Below the pieces are notes generated by a model. The model was not told where the DNA came from and did no database searches. It saw only the letters and a list, made by a program, of their open reading frames with translations. Both the position numbers and the translations under genes were made by a program. DNA of 64,000 nt from positions 140,652 to 204,651 of the IMG/VR virus record IMGVR_UViG_3300035703_000010, one strand, 5' to 3'. Positions within the stretch are counted from its first letter, which is position 1. Every line of letters begins with the position of its first letter. This DNA is from a virus. Below are positions 33,560-41,582 of the stretch, in pieces.

Positions 33560-33637
33560 AACGTTACCTACGCGATTTTAAATATCAAGTAAGTTTGATA
33601 AAAACAAAAAATAAAAAAGAGCAAAAAAGTTGCAATG

Positions 33638-33658
33638 TATAAGATACATTATCTTATA
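33638..33658. repeat. AT-rich inverted repeat in a 206-bp gap
   Basis: TATAAGATA (33638-33646) and TATCTTATA (33650-33658) are exact inverse complements around CAT. The gap from 33560 to 33765 otherwise holds only AT-rich sequence and the hairpin at 33686-33704. It could be an operator or promoter site. Confidence 0.4.
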
Positions 33659-33682
33659 TGCAGCAATTTGCCCTAGAGATAT

Positions 33683-33704
33683 TAAAAAAAGTTTTAGACT
33701 TTTT
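33683..33704 (-). terminator. Weak terminator-like hairpin
   Basis: On the minus strand AAAAAGT (33704-33698) pairs with ACTTTTT (33692-33686) around a 5-base loop, followed by further Ts. It lies downstream of the minus-strand gene at 33766-34017. Stability is low because the stem is AT-rich. Confidence 0.4.
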
Positions 33705-33765
33705 CTGGAAATTTCTCTTTTTTTCTGGATTTCTTGTTAAGTTTTTTGATTTTTTATACCTTTAA

Positions 33766-34017
33766 TCAATCGTCTAAACAAATATTAGAATCAAGTTCAT
33801 GATACGTTTGATCGCTTTGCAAGATTTCTTGCAGGCTTACTTTTTTAGTTTCATCTTTAGAAAAGTAGCAAGATCCTTCTTCTAATTCATTAATTTTTTC
33901 TTCGAAAAGAGATAATTGATTTTGTGGTTCATCATAAGAAACGTTCTTCATTTTAGGAACGTTGGGTAAGATGCAAATTGCGAAAGATGCTACGTATAAA
34001 ACTTTTAAAATTTGCAT
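33766..34017 (-). CDS. Small exported protein
   Basis: 83 residues with an N-terminal hydrophobic segment (MQILKVLYVASFAICILPN), probably a signal peptide or anchor. The rest is acidic with three Cys. Unknown function. Its start lies one base from the end of the isocitrate lyase gene, so it could be co-transcribed. Confidence 0.5.
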   Translation of the reverse strand: MQILKVLYVASFAICILPNVPKMKNVSYDEPQNQLSLFEEKINELEEGSCYFSKDETKKVSLQEILQSDQTYHELDSNICLDD

Positions 34018-34018
34018 A

Positions 34019-35269
34019 TCAACCCTTATTGATAAATTGTTGCATTTCAGTTGAATGTTCTAACGCTAGAGTTGATGAAGTTCCTCCTGAAATTACTTTT
34101 GATACTTCATCAAAGTAACCTGTTCCAACTTCTCTTTGATGCTTTGTTGCAGTATATCCAAATTCCTCTGAAGCAAATTCAGCTTGTTGCAATTCAGAAT
34201 AAGCCGCCATACCATGATCGCGATACTTTCTTGCTAACTCAAACATTCCATGATTCAATGAATGGAAGCCTGCCAAAGTAACGAATTGGAACTTGTAACC
34301 CATAGCGCCAAGTTCTCTCTGAAACTTTGCAATTGTCGTATCATCAAGCTTCTTCTTCCAGTTGAATGACGGTGAACAATTGTATGCAAGAGGCTTACCT
34401 GGGAATTTTGCATGGATGCCTTCTGCAAATGTTTTAGCCTCTTCAAGATCTGGTGTTGACGTTTCCATCCAGATCATATCTGCATAAGGCGCGTATGCAA
34501 GCCCTCTAGCAATAGAACGCTCCATTCCTGTCCTACATAGGTAATGGAATCCTTCTGGAGTTCTCTTTCCAGATTCGATGTAATCGTGATCATATGGATC
34601 AACGTCGCTAGTGATAAGATTTGCCGATTCAGCATCTGTTCTAGCAATGATAATCGTTGGAACATCCATGACGTCAGCAGCAAGACGAGCTGCAGTTAGT
34701 GTGCGAATAAATTGAGATGTTGGGACAAGAACCTTTCCTCCTAAATGACCACATTTCTTTTCTGATGCAAGTTGATCTTCCCAATGAACGGCTGCTGCAC
34801 CTGCTTCAATCATCGCTTTCATTAATTCAAAAGCATTAAGAGGACCTCCAAAACCAGCTTCTGCATCAGCTACGATAGGAGCCATCCAGTGTTTATCATT
34901 ATTCGGATTTTCAGCATGATCAATTTGTTCTGCGCGTAACAATGCATTATTGATTCTTTTAACGATTGCTGGTACGCTGTTTGCTGGATAAAGACTTTGG
35001 TCAGGATATGTGTTTCCAGAAAGATTTGCGTCAGCTGCGACCTGCCACCCAGATAGATAGATAGCTTCTAGACCTGCTTTAACTTGCTGTACGGCCATAG
35101 CTCCAGTCGACGCTCCAAGAGCATTGATATATGGTTTTTCGTTAATTAGCTTCCATAATCTTTCAGCTCCAAGCCGAGCAATAGTATGTTCTACCTTAGT
35201 TTTTCCTCTAAGTTTTTCAACGTCTGCTTGAGTATAAAGTTTTTTAATATTCGCAAATCTGTCATCCAT
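34019..35269 (-). CDS. aceA: Isocitrate lyase
   Basis: A complete 416-residue isocitrate lyase, first enzyme of the glyoxylate shunt (isocitrate to succinate plus glyoxylate). The active-site loop KKCGHLGGK (Cys173) is intact. Other family hallmarks are [40 protein letters not shown] and YNCSPSFNW. No malate synthase is in the window, so it would feed the host shunt or redirect carbon. Length is near the family norm (about 430), with no sign of decay. Confidence 0.95.
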   Translation of the reverse strand: MDDRFANIKKLYTQADVEKLRGKTKVEHTIARLGAERLWKLINEKPYINALGASTGAMAVQQVKAGLEAIYLSGWQVAADANLSGNTYPDQSLYPANSVPAIVKRINNALLRAEQIDHAENPNNDKHWMAPIVADAEAGFGGPLNAFELMKAMIEAGAAAVHWEDQLASEKKCGHLGGKVLVPTSQFIRTLTAARLAADVMDVPTIIIARTDAESANLITSDVDPYDHDYIESGKRTPEGFHYLCRTGMERSIARGLAYAPYADMIWMETSTPDLEEAKTFAEGIHAKFPGKPLAYNCSPSFNWKKKLDDTTIAKFQRELGAMGYKFQFVTLAGFHSLNHGMFELARKYRDHGMAAYSELQQAEFASEEFGYTATKHQREVGTGYFDEVSKVISGGTSSTLALEHSTEMQQFINKG

Positions 35270-35333
35270 AAGTCACCTATAAAAGAATGTGGGAATAAAT
35301 CTATCTACTTCATTAAAAGTTTTTACAAGTTTT

Positions 35334-35987
35334 TTAACTTTTTATTAGGACTTGACGAACATATTTGCGGATCAATGATTCACCAATAATGTCATTCTTT
35401 AATATATCGAATATTTCATTGCCATGTTTTTGAATTGACTTTGGCAAAAAAGAAATGAATAGTTCTTTATTGTCATTTTCTTCTTCGACATCATCTTCGT
35501 CGTCAAATTCATTTTCATCTTCTTCAGCTGCATCTTCTAAGAAATCTCTCATTTGAGTTCCACTGATGTCAATCGTTTCTTGCCTGCTGATGCCTCTTGG
35601 AATAATCTGGCCATTCTTTAATAAATTTGGTGCAGATTCAATTAAGCTTTTTTCATTATAATTTCTGATGATGTCTTCATCATCAGAATAAATTGTGTAC
35701 ACATCTGTTGATGCTTCAGATTCAGCACGTTCTAATTCATTATAAACTTTTGCGACAGGAGAAGTACGATCATAATCTGGCGTTACGTTACTAGGTAACG
35801 TATCTTGAATATACGTTAACCAAATGTACAGCATCGTATCTCCACTTATTCCTATGTCATCTTCTCTTCTATCTGCAGTAGAAACATATAATTTAACTTG
35901 ATCATTTTCTTTTGCTGCAATTCTAACGAGCATATCATGACCAGCATGGTATGGTTTTGCAGCCATTGGAACTAAACCTATTTTCAT
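35334..35987 (-). CDS. Nucleotidylyltransferase (NMNAT/cytidylyltransferase-like)
   Basis: HIGH-superfamily nucleotidyltransferase: AAKPYHAGHDMLVRIA has the HxGH motif, and IDISGTQMRDFL is the second nucleotide-binding motif (I-S-x-T-x-x-R). A very acidic insert (EEDENEFDDEDDVEEEN) follows. The C-terminus (ESLIRKYVRQVLIKS) looks like a tag-type helix at the wrong end. NMN adenylyltransferase or related sugar/choline-nucleotidyl transfer is possible. Divergent from the NUDIX gene, 39 bases apart. Confidence 0.75.
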   Translation of the reverse strand: MKIGLVPMAAKPYHAGHDMLVRIAAKENDQVKLYVSTADRREDDIGISGDTMLYIWLTYIQDTLPSNVTPDYDRTSPVAKVYNELERAESEASTDVYTIYSDDEDIIRNYNEKSLIESAPNLLKNGQIIPRGISRQETIDISGTQMRDFLEDAAEEDENEFDDEDDVEEENDNKELFISFLPKSIQKHGNEIFDILKNDIIGESLIRKYVRQVLIKS

Positions 35988-36026
35988 AATCCTATATTTA
36001 TCCTGAAATAATAATAAGTTTATGTT

Positions 36027-36449
36027 ATGTTAAAAACCGTAATATCATGCGGAGCAGTTGTTTATAAAAAAGAGGAAGAAAAAACTTACGTTCTTCTTGT
36101 AAAACAATCTGGACCGGTTCCTGGGTGGGGAATTCCTAAGGGACATATGGAACCAGGGGAAACTTACATAAAAACAGCGATTAGAGAAGTAAAAGAAGAG
36201 ACAGGAGCAGACGTAAAAATTTTGACGAGACTTCCTCACGTCGTTTTAGAAAAAAGGAACTATAGAAAAATCGTTATTCCTTACTTGGCAATTCAAGCAA
36301 AAAATTCAATTCCTCGTTGCGATCATAAAATGAGTGAAGTTGTTGATGTAAAGTGGTTTGATATCGAAAATCTTCCTCAAATATATTCTTATCAAAAGCC
36401 AATCATCGATGCAGCAATGCTTATTTTGGGAGGATACCTCGATGGATAA
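36027..36449 (+). CDS. NUDIX hydrolase
   Basis: 140 residues with the complete Nudix box, GHMEPGETYIKTAIREVKEE followed by TGADV (G-x5-E-x7-R-E-x-x-E-E-x-G). It hydrolyses nucleoside diphosphate derivatives (NTPs, NADH, ADP-ribose or capped RNA) by homology; the substrate is not readable. It overlaps the next gene by eight bases. Confidence 0.9.
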   Translation: MLKTVISCGAVVYKKEEEKTYVLLVKQSGPVPGWGIPKGHMEPGETYIKTAIREVKEETGADVKILTRLPHVVLEKRNYRKIVIPYLAIQAKNSIPRCDHKMSEVVDVKWFDIENLPQIYSYQKPIIDAAMLILGGYLDG

Positions 36450-36675
36450 AAGAATTTTAGATGAAGCCATTGAAGCTGTGTCTTCATACGTTGGAAAAAC
36501 AGATAATTGGATTATTATAAAAAAAGAGCTTTTAAAGTCGTTGTCTTCTCAAGATAGAATGTATTTTTCCACGAGAGACCCTATCACAAAAAAGCAGTCT
36601 ATGAATGACTTTGAAAAAATTGTGGCAGAAAAATGGTATAAAAAAACAGGAATACGTCCTATACTTATCGAATGA
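36442..36675 (+). CDS. Small hypothetical protein
   Basis: A 77-residue protein, start ATG 36442 with GGGAGGA seven bases upstream. DKRILDEAIEAVSSYVG then RMYFSTRDPITKK; mixed helix, no known motif. Coupled to NUDIX upstream and to the tagged gene downstream. Confidence 0.6.
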   Translation: MDKRILDEAIEAVSSYVGKTDNWIIIKKELLKSLSSQDRMYFSTRDPITKKQSMNDFEKIVAEKWYKKTGIRPILIE

Positions 36676-36676
36676 A

Positions 36677-37609
36677 ATGAATGTCCAAGAAAAAATTATA
36701 AGAGAGTTTATAAGAGAATCTTTGCTTTCTAATGAAATTATTGTTGAAAGCTCTTTTACTTCTGGCGTGAAATCTGCTGTTTCAGATTTGGGGAAAGTCG
36801 TTGCTGGATCTGCTGCAACTATATTAGCTTCAGTGAAACAATTAACAGGTTTAACGTATCAAGCTATAAAAGAAGTAGGTTCGTTGGGGATATTTAAAGC
36901 TGACTACGATAAAGTAAAAAGTCAATATCACCAAAACTTGGCAGAGATACAAAAAGAATATGGAGCTGAAATTGATGCAGCTGAAAAAACTTTTTCAAAA
37001 GCCTTGTTCCCTTTAACTTCTGCAGCAAAAATAGGATTAGGAGCAACAGCTACAGCATTTTTCTTTGCAAACCCATTAGCGTTTATTGCCTTAGAAGGCA
37101 CGGCTACTGGAACATCTAAAAAAATAAAAGGTGAAGTTGTGCCAAAGATTAAAGATCTAAAATCTCAGGCACAAAAAGCCATTGATAAGTGGTCTGGTTA
37201 TGAAGAACAAAGTGAAACTAAAAATAAAGGTAATGACCTTTTAAGACAAGATTGGGTAAGAGAAGGACAACAAAAGTTTAAACAATCTACAGAGTTGTAT
37301 TTTAAACAAATAAATGATAAGATTAAAAAAATTTCATCTGCTGCAGATGTTAAAAGTCTTGGAATTCCTGATAAGATAGTTCAGCAGCTTTCGAAAGATT
37401 CAAAAAATCAAGCGGAAATATTAAAAGCTTGTAAAGCTTTAGCATTGAATGAAATTCTTAATACTGTAAAAGTCGACAAAGAAAAACAAATAGCTGATGC
37501 AAAAAAAGCTAACGTTCCTGAGTCTGCAATAACTGGATCTAAAAGTTTCATTAAATTATACGATAAGATCATAGTGACAATTAACGAAAAAATTTCATCA
37601 TTAAAATGA
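36677..37609 (+). CDS. Tagged internal-virion-like protein
   Basis: 310 residues. N-terminus MNVQEKIIREFIRESLLSNE followed by IIVES carries the tag. Long amphipathic helices dominate, with a Gly/Ala-rich hydrophobic stretch (LFPLTSAAKIGLGATATAFF), the kind of segment seen in phage internal or ejection proteins. The C-terminus is Lys-rich. Role inferred from the tag and helix content only. Confidence 0.6.
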   Translation: MNVQEKIIREFIRESLLSNEIIVESSFTSGVKSAVSDLGKVVAGSAATILASVKQLTGLTYQAIKEVGSLGIFKADYDKVKSQYHQNLAEIQKEYGAEIDAAEKTFSKALFPLTSAAKIGLGATATAFFFANPLAFIALEGTATGTSKKIKGEVVPKIKDLKSQAQKAIDKWSGYEEQSETKNKGNDLLRQDWVREGQQKFKQSTELYFKQINDKIKKISSAADVKSLGIPDKIVQQLSKDSKNQAEILKACKALALNEILNTVKVDKEKQIADAKKANVPESAITGSKSFIKLYDKIIVTINEKISSLK

Positions 37610-37651
37610 AATGTTCTAAACATGTGATCGACATCTTGTATAGTTTACATT

Positions 37652-37957
37652 ATGCCGAAACGACAACAAAAAAGTTATAATGTTGATTTGATGCAGCCAG
37701 ATGAACTAGGTGAAGTCAAAAAACTTGTAAAAGAGTTCGTGTCTAGAATTGAAAACGTTGATAATGAAATTGAACTCTTAAAGCAAGATAGAAAAGAAAT
37801 TATTGAAGAATATTCTACAAAGTTAGACTTAAAAGTACTCCAAGCTGCAATGAGGGTTGTTAAGATTAAGCAAGGAGTCGCTCATAAAGATACGTTTGAT
37901 CTCTTTTTGGAAGTTTTAGACCCAGAATTGGGATCATCATCAGAAGGTGATACATGA
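37652..37957 (+). CDS. GapR/DUF2312-like protein
   Basis: 101 residues, with VKEFVSRIENVDNEIELLKQ and DRKEIIEEYSTKLDLKVLQA plus VVKIKQ, the helical layout of DUF2312/GapR proteins, which bind overtwisted AT-rich DNA. The basic patches are preserved but sequence similarity is limited. Overlaps the next gene by four bases. Confidence 0.5.
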   Translation: MPKRQQKSYNVDLMQPDELGEVKKLVKEFVSRIENVDNEIELLKQDRKEIIEEYSTKLDLKVLQAAMRVVKIKQGVAHKDTFDLFLEVLDPELGSSSEGDT

Positions 37958-38337
37958 GTAAATCTCCTAAAAAAACGCAACCTCAGCAGGAAGTCGAATT
38001 GAAGCCAAAGAAAAGTTTTTCTTTAAAGCTTTCCAAGCAAGAGCTTGTTCACTTGCGAGATTTATTTGGTGTGATGCTACCTGCAGACATGAAGTCAACA
38101 GTCAGTCAATCTCTTGCTTCTAGCCAGGATAGACAATTGGTCGAATCAAAGCTCTGGAATAAGGTTATTTCTTTATGTTCTGAGGCTGAAATTCCAATGG
38201 GAGAATATGCTCCTGATTTCGTCATAAGCATATCTGCTCCACCTCAACTTAATGTTTTTGAAATGATTTCTGACGATGAAGCCGTGGCTGCTACAGTAGT
38301 TCAACAGATGTTAGAAGAAGATGATTCGGAGGAGTAA
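37954..38337 (+). CDS. Hypothetical protein
   Basis: 127 residues of unknown function. A Lys/Pro-rich N-terminus precedes an apparent helical domain (SLKLSKQELVHLRDLFGVML) and an acidic C-terminus (LEEDDSEE). Overlaps both neighbours, so it is a stable member of a four-gene unit (37652-39020). Confidence 0.6.
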   Translation: MSKSPKKTQPQQEVELKPKKSFSLKLSKQELVHLRDLFGVMLPADMKSTVSQSLASSQDRQLVESKLWNKVISLCSEAEIPMGEYAPDFVISISAPPQLNVFEMISDDEAVAATVVQQMLEEDDSEE

Positions 38338-38750
38338 TGAAGTACTCTATAGGTCAAGTCTTATATGTTTTGATGAACCGTGAAACAAAAATTTGTCCAG
38401 TTCAAGTCGTAGAAGAAATTACTAAAAAGAGTTTAAACGGAGAAACTACAAATTACGTTGTTCGTACAGGAGCTAAGGGAGAAACTATTTCTTTGTCTGA
38501 TTTAGACGGACAAATATTTGATTCGATAGATACATTGAAGCAAACTTTACATGAAAAAGTAGTAAAGATGATTGATATTGTAGTAGAAAATTCAGAAAAA
38601 AGAGCAAAACAGTGGTTCTTCAATGAAGAGAAAAGTCTTGAAACTAATGTTGAAGAGATTCAAAACACATCAACGAATACTGATGATGCAATCGTAATTT
38701 TGCCTGATGGAACAAAAGCAAAAGTAAAAATACCTCTTTCGGGAACATGA
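38337..38750 (+). CDS. Hypothetical protein with N-terminal beta domain
   Basis: 137 residues. The first 60 (YSIGQVLYVLMNRETKICPVQ) form an SH3-like strand pattern, then a helical part (LKQTLHEKVVKMIDIVVENS) and a C-terminal VILPDGTKAKVKIP strand. No family recognised. One-base overlap with the previous gene's stop. Confidence 0.6.
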   Translation: MKYSIGQVLYVLMNRETKICPVQVVEEITKKSLNGETTNYVVRTGAKGETISLSDLDGQIFDSIDTLKQTLHEKVVKMIDIVVENSEKRAKQWFFNEEKSLETNVEEIQNTSTNTDDAIVILPDGTKAKVKIPLSGT

Positions 38751-38753
38751 TCT

Positions 38754-39020
38754 ATGATAGAGCAAAGAAGTGATGAATACGATAATGTCTATAAGACATT
38801 AAATGAAATTAAGAAAAAACTGACGGAGTTATCACTTACTGATTTATCAAAAATTCATGTAGGCATTGAATGGACATGGATGCCTTATGTAAAAGATCAT
38901 ATAGATTTTTTGATAGAGCAAACAGACGGAATATTACAAAACATTCATGATTCTCCGCCTCCTGTAGCTAAAAATATCGATGCTGCAATCGATAACGATA
39001 ATTTATCGATGAATGAATGA
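38754..39020 (+). CDS. Hypothetical small acidic protein
   Basis: 88 residues, helical (EYDNVYKTLNEIKKKLTELS), with an aromatic HVGIEWTWMPYVKDHI segment. Unknown function. The gene ends just before the start-codon hairpin of the RNA methylase gene. Confidence 0.55.
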   Translation: MIEQRSDEYDNVYKTLNEIKKKLTELSLTDLSKIHVGIEWTWMPYVKDHIDFLIEQTDGILQNIHDSPPPVAKNIDAAIDNDNLSMNE

Positions 39021-39025
39021 AAAAT

Positions 39026-39057
39026 CCATCACCTATGTGTTATCATATAGGTGATGG
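39026..39057. promoter_or_regulatory. Hairpin covering the RNA methylase start codon
   Basis: CCATCACCTAT (39026-39036) and ATAGGTGATGG (39047-39057) are exact inverse complements, 11 bp with a 10-base loop. The 3' arm contains the ATG at 39054 and the only candidate ribosome site (AGG), so the folded mRNA would hide both. No T-run follows, so it is not a terminator. Confidence 0.65.
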
Positions 39058-39635
39058 ACTCGTTAGAAATCAAGCATGATCAAGAAAGCCCTTATTCTCT
39101 ATGGGCTAGAAACGTTATTGATGAATTTAAAAACCTGACAAATGATGAAATTTGTAAGCGAATTCAAGAACGTTCAAACGGATTTGCTGTTCTTATGACA
39201 CATGTTAATGGAGACTTTAACATTGGAACAGTTCTAAGGTCTGCAAACTCGCATGGAGTTAAAGACTTTTTCTACTATGGTCGTAAGAAATTTGATCGTA
39301 GAGGATGTGTAGGGGTTCATAACTATACTCAAATGCAATTTTTAAGAGATCTTGATGAAGTTATCAAGATCAAAAACGACTATTGTTTTGTCGCTTTAGA
39401 GAACAATATTGATGGTGTCGTATCATTACCAGATTTTGATTGGAATTTAAGTAAACCACCTTGCATTATCGTAGGAGAAGAATGCAACGGTATTCCAAAA
39501 GAAATTCTTGATCTTTGTGATGCGTTTGTAGAAATTCCTAGTTTTGGATCTGTAAGAAGCATGAATGTCGGTTCTGCTTCTTCAATTGCGATGTATGATT
39601 ATGTAAGTAAAAAACGAAAGATTAAATCTCAGTAG
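39054..39635 (+). CDS. SPOUT (TrmH/SpoU-like) RNA methyltransferase
   Basis: 193 residues. The three SPOUT motifs appear: NIGTVLRSANSHG (motif 1), IIVGEECNGIPKE (motif 2) and VEIPSFGSVRSMNVGSASSIAMYDY (motif 3, split here), the knot that binds S-adenosylmethionine. Members 2'-O-methylate tRNA or rRNA; the target is unknown. A GTG at 39051 is an alternative start. The start codon is in a hairpin (39026-39057), so translation may be self-controlled. Confidence 0.88.
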   Translation: MDSLEIKHDQESPYSLWARNVIDEFKNLTNDEICKRIQERSNGFAVLMTHVNGDFNIGTVLRSANSHGVKDFFYYGRKKFDRRGCVGVHNYTQMQFLRDLDEVIKIKNDYCFVALENNIDGVVSLPDFDWNLSKPPCIIVGEECNGIPKEILDLCDAFVEIPSFGSVRSMNVGSASSIAMYDYVSKKRKIKSQ

Positions 39636-39660
39636 TTTAAACGTACTAAAAAACTGATTT

Positions 39661-40404
39661 TTATTTATCAAGAAATTTTCTTGTTACGCTAGGAAAATTT
39701 TTCTCAGCATATAAAATCCATGAATTTCTAATGTCTTCAATTGTTTTGTCAATCATTTGTTGATCATTTATCCCATGATTGATGAATGATCTTTCAATTT
39801 TTTGTAACATTTCATCTATGATCTCATAAAATGATTTTTTTTGTTTCTTTGACTGTTGTCTTGCTCCGGCAACAAATGCTGGTATTTCAGAAGGATCAGT
39901 ATAGTATTTTTTCTTTTTTTCTATGTCTTTTTTATCTTGCATCATTTCATATCCTGTCTGTATCGAAGAAACAGCTAATTCAGGACCTTGAGATGAATGT
40001 TCTAATTCATGTCTGATAGCGTTGTGTAGGTAAGGCTGAATCATTCTTAGATGAATAGGCATGAGCATTCCAGTAGTTGATTGAACCGTGATTGAAATGT
40101 TCAATTCATTTAATTGCCAGTCCCATGATGCTTCTGCTAAAGCTTTATCGTTCTTAGTATGAAGAACTTTAACGATCATACTTAATGAAATTTTTTCAGA
40201 AGTCTGTGGTGCAATATCATTGCTTATTTCTATAAGAAATTTTGCAATTCTAACAATGAAATTTCCTTCTTTCATTCTTGGAAGATCATTGATTTTTTCA
40301 ATAGAAGAAGCAAGTTTCTTCATTGCAATTCTACTGATCTTGCTAGCAAGAGAATCAAGCTTCGACTCTAAAAGTAAACGTCTAATTATCGACTCATAAA
40401 TCAT
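39661..40404 (-). CDS. Tagged zinc metallopeptidase-like protein
   Basis: 247 residues. The ATG at 40404 gives MIYESIIRRLLLESKLDS, the shared tag with L-L-E. The catalytic motif is His132-Glu133-x2-His136 in IRHELEHSSQGPE, with a downstream DPSEIPAFVAGAR that can supply the third ligand, the gluzincin/phage-peptidase pattern. A packaged protease is the simplest reading. It is divergent from the nuclease-like gene, 63 bases apart. Confidence 0.7.
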   Translation of the reverse strand: MIYESIIRRLLLESKLDSLASKISRIAMKKLASSIEKINDLPRMKEGNFIVRIAKFLIEISNDIAPQTSEKISLSMIVKVLHTKNDKALAEASWDWQLNELNISITVQSTTGMLMPIHLRMIQPYLHNAIRHELEHSSQGPELAVSSIQTGYEMMQDKKDIEKKKKYYTDPSEIPAFVAGARQQSKKQKKSFYEIIDEMLQKIERSFINHGINDQQMIDKTIEDIRNSWILYAEKNFPSVTRKFLDK

Positions 40405-40467
40405 AAAGTAAATATTTGTTGAAATGCTATAATGCAATTTTTATTGTCTATGTAATATGATTGTTTA

Positions 40468-41157
40468 ATGAGCAAAACATTACTTTCAAGAATTTCTGCA
40501 TCTATGTTGAAAGACGGATTGTCTCCAACATTAGAGATGATATCATACGCATTAGTTTGTGATGAATACGCAGCAGGAGTTGCCGATGAAGATCAATTAC
40601 AGTTTGCTATGTGCAATTATCTCGATCAATCAGCAAGAAGATCAAGATCGCTTTCAGAAGTAATCAATAGAGTTAAAGAACCTCCTATTTCAGAGATTTT
40701 TACTGAATGCACGATCATGATGGTTGATGCGGTTATCAGATCACCAAAATTTATTCATAGATCACTTCACGTTTCATCAGAAAATAATATCAAAATAGGG
40801 GATGGGAAATACATCAAACCAGATGTAGCAATTTGGAATGACGATAAGATAATTGGAGTGATTGAATGTAAGACTAGTTTAGGAAGAGCTAGGAAAGAAT
40901 GGAAAAATGATTTTGAACAAAGAGTTGAGATTTTTAAAGGAGTTGGCATTAAGCCTGACTCGGTGTTCTTTGTAGTTGCAACAGAAAATTCTTGGCAAGG
41001 TTTTCCAGCAGATGATCCAAATACATTAAATTCGTGGTTTTCCTTATGCCCTAAAGGAACTTGGTTCGGAGGAGGAAAGCAAGGTGAACTTAAACTTTCA
41101 GATAAAATGAATCAAGGATGCTTGAAAAAATTAATTCAAAAATTAGAAAATCTATGA
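40468..41157 (+). CDS. PD-(D/E)XK nuclease-like protein
   Basis: 229 residues. YIKPDVAIWNDDKIIGVIEC then K forms a PD-(D/E)XK core (Asp119, Glu133, Lys135), the metal-dependent restriction-endonuclease fold. Flanking regions are helical (EDQLQFAMCNYLDQSARRSR). Could be a restriction-like, repair or homing nuclease; no partner methylase is adjacent. Its end overlaps the next, convergent gene. Confidence 0.65.
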   Translation: MSKTLLSRISASMLKDGLSPTLEMISYALVCDEYAAGVADEDQLQFAMCNYLDQSARRSRSLSEVINRVKEPPISEIFTECTIMMVDAVIRSPKFIHRSLHVSSENNIKIGDGKYIKPDVAIWNDDKIIGVIECKTSLGRARKEWKNDFEQRVEIFKGVGIKPDSVFFVVATENSWQGFPADDPNTLNSWFSLCPKGTWFGGGKQGELKLSDKMNQGCLKKLIQKLENL

Positions 41158-41520
41158 TTTTTTGTCTTCAAACGTATCACGTTCATCTGGTCTTTTAGAC
41201 AATTTTTTATCTGATTCTTGTTCTTTTCTTTCTTCGTCTTGAAACTTATCTTGAGCTCTCTGTAGCTTTGAAGACATATTGATATAATCGTACATTCTTC
41301 TTATGCTGATTCCAAGGGTTTTTGCAGCTTCTCTTGCATTACCATCAGAAGCTGCAAGAGCTTTCATTGCATCAGCAATTGCATCTGATCTTTCTATTTT
41401 ATATTCTGCGCCGAATTTAGTTAGACCACCACCTGGCTTATCATCTTCATTTAATAAAGATTCTTTTACAAATTCTCTAATGAGAACCTTTAAATTTGAT
41501 AGTGTTCTTTTATTGCTCAT
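41152..41520 (-). CDS. Tagged helix-turn-helix protein
   Basis: About 122 residues (an in-frame ATG at 41523 adds one). SNLKVLIREFVKESLLNE is the tag, ending L-N-E. AIADAMKALAASDGNAREAA then KTLGISIRRMYDYIN fits a Fis-like helix-turn-helix. The C-terminus is charged. A DNA-binding protein packaged for early gene control would fit. Convergent with the preceding nuclease gene, with a six-base overlap. Confidence 0.65.
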   Translation of the reverse strand: MSNKRTLSNLKVLIREFVKESLLNEDDKPGGGLTKFGAEYKIERSDAIADAMKALAASDGNAREAAKTLGISIRRMYDYINMSSKLQRAQDKFQDEERKEQESDKKLSKRPDERDTFEDKKS

Positions 41521-41582
41521 CATTTTTATTCATGATAATTATCTATCGATAGCCTTTTTTAAACTACTCGATACATATTACC

